Assembly: GCA_902491895.1 (NCBI GenBank)
Contig: CABUJH010000015.1
Coordinates: forward strand, 1 to 38,281
Length of the DNA: 38,281 bases
Direction: 5' to 3'
Source of the DNA: an uncultured Collinsella sp.
Lineage (GTDB): Bacteria; Actinomycetota; Coriobacteriia; Coriobacteriales; Coriobacteriaceae
Shown here: positions 34,620 to 38,281 of the stretch, in pieces
Position numbering within the stretch: the stretch's first letter is position 1
How the letters are laid out: every line of letters starts with the position of its first letter
Made by a program: the position numbers and the translations under genes
The notes under the pieces: generated by a model
Database searches by the model: none
Told to the model about the DNA's origin: nothing
What the model saw: only the letters and a program-made list of their open reading frames with translations

Positions 34620-35551
34620 TGGCCGAGGGGACCTTTGAGCTGCATCCAGGTGATGCATTGTATCCCGAGACCGTTTTGGAGCTTTCTGATGTACCCCAGA
34701 CGCTCTATGTGTGTGGCAACCCCGAGGTGCTTTCGACGCCCGCGCTCTCCATCATCGGCGCGCGTAAGGCCTCGCCGTATGGTCTTGCCGTGGCAGAGCT
34801 TGCGGCAAAGGTGGCGGTCGAGGCGGGAGTGACGGTAGTTTCGGGCGGCGCGGTCGGTTGTGACCAGGCCTCGGGTTGGGCTGCGGTCAACGCCGGCGGC
34901 AAACACGTCGTGGTGCTGGGGACGGGCGCCGACGTGGTCTACCCGCGTTCGAGCGCGGGGCTTATTACTCGCACGCTCGATACGGGTGGCGCGGTCGTGT
35001 CGATCTCTCCGTGGGGCATGGGTCCGCGCAAGTTCGCCTTTCCGCGCCGCAATCGCGTGATCGCGGCCCTGTCGCAAGCCCTCTTTGTATCCGAGGCGGG
35101 TATGCCTTCTGGGACGTTTTCTACAGCCGAGGCTGCTATGGATTTGGGGCGCGAACTTCTTGCCGTGCCGGGGTCGATCCTATCGCCCGAGTCGCGTGGC
35201 ACGAATTACCTCATTGCGAACGGTGCCTGCTGCATCATCGACGAGGAATCTATCGAGATGGCTATCTCACGCATCTACGGAACCCTGCGCTACTCGCGCC
35301 CCGATGCTCCCGGCATTGCCGACCTGGATCCAACGCAGCAGACCGTGATGCATGCGCTCATCGCCTCTCCGCTCAAGGTCGACGACATCGCGGCGCTCGT
35401 CTCGCTCGATGCTGTCGGCGTACTCAAACTCTTGGGTTCGCTTGAACTCGAGGGTCTTATCGAGCGCATGATGGATGGAAGGTATGCGCCCTCCAAGTTT
35501 GCCCTTCACGCCCAGACACCCTTCGGTCACAATGGAAAACGTGTCAATTAG
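34616..35551 (+). CDS. dprA: DNA-processing protein DprA
   Basis: Loads RecA onto incoming single-stranded DNA. The 311-residue product has the Rossmann-like core with IIGARKASPYG, SGGAVGCDQASG, VLGTGADVVYP and PRRNRVIAALS, followed by a C-terminal winged-helix part (TQQTVMHALIASPLKVDDIAAL). ATG 34616 overlaps the comM stop; ATG 34619 is equally possible. The comM-dprA pair suggests a competence or recombination role, though no uptake machinery is in the window. Confidence 0.95.
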   Translation: MMAEGTFELHPGDALYPETVLELSDVPQTLYVCGNPEVLSTPALSIIGARKASPYGLAVAELAAKVAVEAGVTVVSGGAVGCDQASGWAAVNAGGKHVVVLGTGADVVYPRSSAGLITRTLDTGGAVVSISPWGMGPRKFAFPRRNRVIAALSQALFVSEAGMPSGTFSTAEAAMDLGRELLAVPGSILSPESRGTNYLIANGACCIIDEESIEMAISRIYGTLRYSRPDAPGIADLDPTQQTVMHALIASPLKVDDIAALVSLDAVGVLKLLGSLELEGLIERMMDGRYAPSKFALHAQTPFGHNGKRVN

Positions 35552-35565
35552 AAAGGTGTTTGCAG

Positions 35566-36903
35566 ATGCAGTTCGATCAGGTGACAGTTATCGGTGGCGG
35601 TCTGGCGGGTTCGGAGTGCGCGATCCAGCTGGCAGATCGCGGTTTTGCCGTAAAGCTGTGCGAGATGCGCCCCCAGGTGAGCTCCCCGGCTCACCATACC
35701 GATCACCTGGCAGAGCTCGTCTGCTCCAATTCGTTTAAGTCGACCCGTCCGGATTCCGCGGCTGGTTTGCTGAAGGCCGAGCTTGAGCGCATGGGTTCAG
35801 TCCTGCTCGATTGCGCCCATTGCGCGGCTGTTCCCGCCGGCGGTGCCCTGGCGGTCGACCGCGTCAAGTTTTCCGAGCTTGTCGAGGCCGAGGTTGCCGC
35901 TCGTCCCAATATCGAGGTCGTGCACGGCGAGGTCACGCAGATTCCCGAGGGTCACGTGGTCATTGCCGCGGGCCCGCTGTGTTCACCGGCGCTGAGTGAA
36001 GAGGTTATGAAGCTCGTCGGTGGCGATGCCCTGGCATTCTTTGATGCGGCGGCGCCGATCGTCGATGCCTCCACGCTCGATATGGACGTGCTGTTCTCGC
36101 AGTCGCGCTACGAAGAGCAGGGGGGCGGCGACTATCTCAACGCTCCGCTCAATAAGGAGGAGTACGAGGCCTTTATCGAGGCGCTTACCACGGCCGACCG
36201 CGTGGTGCTCAAAGACTTTGAGGGCGGCGATCTGTTCCAGGCTTGCCAGCCTGCCGAGGAAGTTGCGCGCACCGGCAAGGACGCCATTCGCTTTGGCGCC
36301 ATGAAGCCCGTCGGCCTCACCGACCCGCGTACCGGACGTCGCCCCTGGGCGGCGATTCAGCTGCGTGCCGAGAACAAGGAGAAGACCGCCTATAACCTGG
36401 TGGGCTTCCAGACCAACTTGACCTTTGGCGAGCAGAAGCGCGTCTTCCATATGGTGCCGGGCCTGGAGAACGCTGAGTTCTTCCGCTACGGTGTCATGCA
36501 CCGCAATACCTTTGTCGACGCCCCGCATGTGCTCGATGGCACCTTTGCCGTGCCCGGTACCGGTGTGCGCCTGGCCGGTCAGATCACCGGCACCGAGGGG
36601 TACATGGAAGCCGTGGCGACAGGTCTGCTCGCGGCGCTCAACACCTATGCCGAGGCTATCGGTGCCGCGGGCGTCGAGTTGCCGCGTGTGGGCGCCCTGG
36701 GTGCGCTCGTGGGCTATGCGACCGATCCTGCCACCGTGGGCTATCAGCCCATGCATGTCAACTTTGGCCTGGTGCCGCCACTCGAGGATGGTAAGCGCCG
36801 CAGCAAGCGCGACCGCTACCAGGCCTATGCGGACCGTGCGCTCGAGGCCCTCGATGCCTACTTGGCCACGCGTTCCGACTTGTTTGGAGGCGACCGGTCA
36901 TAG
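35566..36903 (+). CDS. trmFO: tRNA (uracil54-C5)-methyltransferase TrmFO
   Basis: A folate- and FAD-dependent enzyme that methylates U54 in the T loop of tRNA. The 445-residue product has the FAD-binding VIGGGLAGSECAIQLADRG, the ELVCSNSFKS motif, and GQITGTEGYMEAVATGL near the end. ATG 35566 was chosen because AAAGG lies nine bases upstream; TTG 35560 is too close. It follows dprA by 14 bases. topA, often found between these two, is missing here. Confidence 0.96.
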   Translation: MQFDQVTVIGGGLAGSECAIQLADRGFAVKLCEMRPQVSSPAHHTDHLAELVCSNSFKSTRPDSAAGLLKAELERMGSVLLDCAHCAAVPAGGALAVDRVKFSELVEAEVAARPNIEVVHGEVTQIPEGHVVIAAGPLCSPALSEEVMKLVGGDALAFFDAAAPIVDASTLDMDVLFSQSRYEEQGGGDYLNAPLNKEEYEAFIEALTTADRVVLKDFEGGDLFQACQPAEEVARTGKDAIRFGAMKPVGLTDPRTGRRPWAAIQLRAENKEKTAYNLVGFQTNLTFGEQKRVFHMVPGLENAEFFRYGVMHRNTFVDAPHVLDGTFAVPGTGVRLAGQITGTEGYMEAVATGLLAALNTYAEAIGAAGVELPRVGALGALVGYATDPATVGYQPMHVNFGLVPPLEDGKRRSKRDRYQAYADRALEALDAYLATRSDLFGGDRS

Positions 36904-37820
36904 CCTTTGACCTGTACGACACCGTCGACTCGTTTATCGCCTATATCGCACGCGTTGAGGGGCTTTCTCCCAACACGGTGACGGCCTATGGCTCGAGGCT
37001 GGAGCGCTTTGCTGCCTGGTGCGAGCGCGAGGATATTGATGCTTTCGCTGCCGACGTGCGCACCATTCGTCGCTATCTTGCTGAGCTTTCGCGTGAGCAG
37101 GTGGCTCCCCGAACCCTTGCGGCGCATCTGTCTGCCATTCGCTCGCTCTATCGCTGGATGGCTGCCGAGGGGATTGTCGAGGGCGATGCGGTCTCGGCGA
37201 TCGCGTCGCCCAAGCTGCCGCGTGACCTGCCGGGCGTCCTTACGACCCAGCAGGTCGAGGCGCTGCTCAAGACGCCTGATACCTCAACACCCGCGGGACT
37301 GCGCGATGCGGCGATGCTCGAGTTGCTCTATGCCTCGGGTGCCCGCATCTCAGAGCTTGCGGCGCTCAATGTGGAATCCATCTCATGGTCCGAGCGCACG
37401 CTGCGCCTGTGGGGCAAGGGAAGCAAGGAGCGCATCGTTCCTCTGTATCGTCGTGCGCTCGATGTGACGCGTCTCTATATTGAAGAGGGGAGGCCGGAGT
37501 TGCTCGCTCGGGCAAAGCGCCGCGACCTCGCTACCGGGCCGCATCCGCTGCTTATATCGGCGCGCGGCAATCGCATGAGCGCCGCGATGCTCCGGCGGCG
37601 GTTCCATACGCTGGCGACGCTTGCCGGCATTCCGGCTGACATCGCCCCGCATGCGATGCGCCATACCTTTGCGACCGACTTGCTCGAGGGCGGTGCGGAC
37701 CTGCGCTCGGTTCAAGAGCTGCTAGGTCATGCGAGCCTGTCCACGACGCAGATCTACACGCATCTCACACCCGATCGGCTTAAGCGGGCTGTGGCTCAAG
37801 CCCATCCCCGCGGCGAATAG
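36900..37820 (+). CDS. xerC: Tyrosine recombinase XerC/XerD, apparent ATA start
   Basis: Resolves chromosome dimers at dif. The catalytic set is complete when counted from 36900: R149, K173, H251, R254, H277, Y286 (306 aa). No ATG, GTG or TTG lies in frame between the stop at 36792 and GTG 36978. Starting at 36978 would lose the first 26 residues, which form a typical N-terminal core-binding segment (LYDTVDSFIAYIARVEGLS, 5-23). ATA 36900 overlaps the trmFO TAG stop exactly as an ATGA overlap would, and GGAGG (36886-36890) lies nine bases upstream. Counted this way R149 and K173 fall one residue from E. coli XerD R148 and K172. Only the start is uncertain; XerC or XerD cannot be told apart here. 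Confidence 0.9.
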   Translation: MAFDLYDTVDSFIAYIARVEGLSPNTVTAYGSRLERFAAWCEREDIDAFAADVRTIRRYLAELSREQVAPRTLAAHLSAIRSLYRWMAAEGIVEGDAVSAIASPKLPRDLPGVLTTQQVEALLKTPDTSTPAGLRDAAMLELLYASGARISELAALNVESISWSERTLRLWGKGSKERIVPLYRRALDVTRLYIEEGRPELLARAKRRDLATGPHPLLISARGNRMSAAMLRRRFHTLATLAGIPADIAPHAMRHTFATDLLEGGADLRSVQELLGHASLSTTQIYTHLTPDRLKRAVAQAHPRGE

Positions 37821-37838
37821 TGGCTGGGACGTCCCGCG

Positions 37839-37860
37839 CCGCACTCAGGTGTGTGGTTTT
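37839..37860 (+). terminator. Weak terminator candidate after xerC
   Basis: A 6-base-pair stem CCGCAC/GTGTGG (37839-37844 with 37851-37856, one G-T pair) is followed by TTTT. It lies 19 bases after the xerC stop and just before the rpsB promoter. Confidence 0.4.
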
Positions 37861-37869
37861 GATTGCGGG

Positions 37870-37898
37870 TTGGCAGGAAGAGGCATTCCTGCTATCAT
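37870..37898 (+). promoter_or_regulatory. Promoter of rpsB
   Basis: TTGGCA (37870-37875) and TATCAT (37893-37898) are exactly 17 bases apart. The expected start near 37905 leaves a leader of about 135 bases before rpsB. Confidence 0.65.
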
Positions 37899-37904
37899 TC
37901 ATCG

Positions 37905-38039
37905 GGTTGCTTCACGGCAACATGTTTTTATCACGCACGCGCGGCTACTTCATACCGTGGTGCCCGGGCTTTGGTAGCACATGTCCGGGTTGGTTTTGGA
38001 GGATGACCCCGCGCGGAGGCAAACCACAGGAGGTTTAAC
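37905..38039 (+). promoter_or_regulatory. Long structured leader of rpsB
   Basis: The leader opens with a hairpin GTTGC/GCAAC (37906-37910 with 37917-37921) followed by ATGTTTTT, which looks like a small attenuator. Further down, CCCGG and CCGGG segments (about 37966-37988) can pair. It ends with AGGAGG (38028-38033). S2 leaders control rpsB in other bacteria; similarity to any known one is not shown here. Confidence 0.35.
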
Positions 38040-38281
38040 ATGGCTACCAAGATTAATATCCGCACCCTGCTCGAGGCCGGCTGCCACTTCGGTCACCAGA
38101 CCCGTCGCTGGAACCCCAAGATGAAGCCGTTCATCTTCGGTGAGCGCAACGGCATCTACATCCTCGACCTCAAGCAGACCATCCTCGACGCCGACCAGGC
38201 CTACACCTTCGTCAAGAACGTCGCCAAGGGTGGCAACGTGCTGTTCGTCGGCACCAAGAAGCAGGCTCAGGAGGCCGTCAA
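38040..38281 (+). CDS. rpsB: 30S ribosomal protein S2, 3' end outside the window
   Basis: A small-subunit protein on the back of the 30S body, needed for S1 binding. The visible ~80 residues are canonical (IRTLLEAGCHFGHQTRRWNPKM, then FIFGERNGIYILDLKQT and NVLFVGTKKQAQEAV). The ATG spans 38040-38042, six bases after AGGAGG. The gene runs off the end of the window; tsf would be expected next. Confidence 0.97.
   Translation, partial: MATKINIRTLLEAGCHFGHQTRRWNPKMKPFIFGERNGIYILDLKQTILDADQAYTFVKNVAKGGNVLFVGTKKQAQEAV

Noticed and set aside
34616..37820. A mobile or integron-type element suggested by the recombinase next to dprA
   Set aside because: The recombinase has the XerC/D length and motifs and sits in the standard dprA-trmFO-xerC-rpsB order; no attachment sites or cargo are visible.

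Overview
The window is a GC-rich, gene-dense stretch of bacterial chromosome with almost every gene on the + strand. Gene content and order (mreBCD-mrdA-rodA; rplU-rpmA-obgE-nadD-yqeK-rsfS; rpsP-khpA-rimM-trmD-lepB; rplS-rnhB-yraN-comM-dprA-trmFO-xerC-rpsB), frequent TTG starts, a two-subunit glycyl-tRNA synthetase and a PPDK/PDRP pair point to a Coriobacteriia member, most likely Collinsella or a close relative. That assignment is inference from gene content and style, not from a database match.

Layout. 1-118: 3' part of tRNA-Arg(CCG) and its terminator. 149-6084: a CtpE-like P-type ATPase, a zinc-ribbon membrane protein, a cytosolic cyclophilin and a TPR membrane protein. 6200-15805: a cell-elongation operon (mreB, mreC, mreD, PBP2, rodA), then a DUF697-like protein and a radical-SAM/DUF2344 pair. 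15802-19960: a strong promoter, the L21/L27 genes, an internal terminator-like hairpin, then obgE, nadD, yqeK and rsfS, closed by a terminator. 19971-21185: dinB, the only gene on the - strand. 21341-23916: rpsP, khpA, rimM, trmD, lepB. 23976-26987: glyQ and glyS. 27022-30988: the PPDK regulator and PPDK, separated by a 340-base regulatory gap with a large foldback repeat and a TTTACC array. 31101-37820: rplS with its own promoter and terminator, then rnhB and the tightly overlapping chain yraN-comM-dprA-trmFO-xerC. 37870 to the end: promoter, leader and 5' end of rpsB.

Most genes are housekeeping: wall elongation, ribosome assembly, tRNA modification and charging, protein export, DNA repair and uptake, and chromosome dimer resolution. 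No prophage, insertion sequence, CRISPR array or defence island is visible, and I saw no clear new multi-gene system. The points most worth a second look are: a tyrosine recombinase (xerC) whose only sensible start is an ATA codon overlapping the trmFO stop; a foldback repeat that begins in the ppsR stop codon, with a half copy in the rsfS stop codon; the TTTACC array before ppdK; a terminator-like hairpin touching the obgE ribosome binding site; and an uncharacterised DUF697-like gene inside the elongation operon.
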